Source: Bacteroidota bacterium
GTDB taxonomy: Bacteria; Bacteroidota; Bacteroidia; Bacteroidales; FEN-979
DNA: 61,682 nt
Direction: 5' to 3'
NCBI GenBank assembly: GCA_026391795.1
Contig: JAPLDI010000002.1
Coordinates: 47,730 to 109,411, forward strand
Made by a program: the position numbers and the translations under genes. Numbering within the stretch: position 1 is the first letter of the stretch; each line of letters starts with the position of its first letter. Positions 61,532 through 61,682 of the stretch are shown here, in pieces. Below the pieces are notes generated by a model. That model saw only the letters and a program-made list of their open reading frames with translations, was not told where the DNA came from and did not search any database.

Positions 61532-61682
61532 TTAGTTCCTGACACAACGCACGGAGAAGCCGTAGGGCTTGTAATCGGCATAACTTTCTATTGATGTTGT
61601 GGTCAGCTTCCACCGGTAGGCGAAGATCGTTCCGCTCATCCACTCCTCGCTGCTCCACCAGAAGCCGGCACTCCTGAGACTG
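61532..61682 (-). CDS. FISUMP (Fibrobacter succinogenes major paralogous) domain protein, 3' end only
   Basis: The window ends inside this gene. The visible 49 codons read SLRSAGFWWSSEEW ... IFAYRWKL ... YADYKPYGFSVRCVRN and a stop. G(F/Y)WWSS and the closing GxSVRCV are hallmarks of the FISUMP domain, found in secreted, often lipoprotein, surface proteins of Bacteroidota and Fibrobacteres. The start and any signal lie beyond the window. Confidence 0.8.
   Translation of the reverse strand, partial: SLRSAGFWWSSEEWMSGTIFAYRWKLTTTSIESYADYKPYGFSVRCVRN

Overview
The window looks like chromosomal DNA of an uncultured member of the Bacteroidota. The evidence is secreted proteins ending in type IX secretion (T9SS) sorting domains, a PorP/SprF outer-membrane protein behind a giant PKD-repeat protein, the end of a FISUMP-domain protein, a LytS/LytTR two-component pair, DUF3127, and promoters of the TTG-N20-TAnnTTTG type. 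No rRNA, tRNA or CRISPR array was seen. By eye, 1-21 kb is close to half G+C, while 33.6-36.5 kb and 53.4-61.4 kb are clearly richer in A+T.

Layout. 1-11.7 kb: VanX-like dipeptidase, DUF1579-like secreted protein, metallophosphoesterase, 844-aa fibre with 29 17-residue repeats and an S74 chaperone end, small stress proteins, LETM1-like protein and a six-repeat NHL propeller with a T9SS tail. 12.3-16.4 kb: a small secreted APVTP-repeat protein, then a four-gene envelope operon behind a near-consensus promoter. 16.6-21.3 kb: a DUF4160/DUF2442-HTH pair, a uracil-DNA-glycosylase-like protein and orphans, separated by heptanucleotide arrays. 22.3-28.3 kb: LamG/FN3 lipoprotein, sensor kinase plus LytTR regulator, and a second APVTP-repeat protein. 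28.9-33.6 kb: hipBA, exonuclease VII (xseA, xseB), a DUF3127 protein with an SSB-like tail, and a pRiA4b ORF-3-like protein; hipA and most of xseA lie between inverted repeats. 33.8-35.8 kb: A+T-rich exported proteins. 36.4-53.4 kb: a 5281-residue T9SS adhesin followed at once by porP/sprF. 53.5-55.4 kb: exported and outer-membrane proteins plus a truncated paralogue. 55.5-61.2 kb: a defence island between ~248-bp direct repeats, with a Panacea toxin-antitoxin pair on one strand and, on the other, a CD-NTase, a Cap15-like effector, a membrane/coiled-coil/winged-helix protein and a possible nuclease. An attC-like palindrome lies inside this last group. The window ends in the 3' end of a FISUMP-domain gene.

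The genes fall into three groups: surface proteins exported by T9SS, housekeeping and DNA repair, and defence or toxin-antitoxin modules. Most intergenic spacers are built from the same short parts: tandem heptamers (some able to form G-quadruplexes), REP-like palindromes, a CTTTGTGCGCC module and several longer dispersed elements. Some of these run into coding sequence and supply the last residues of genes.
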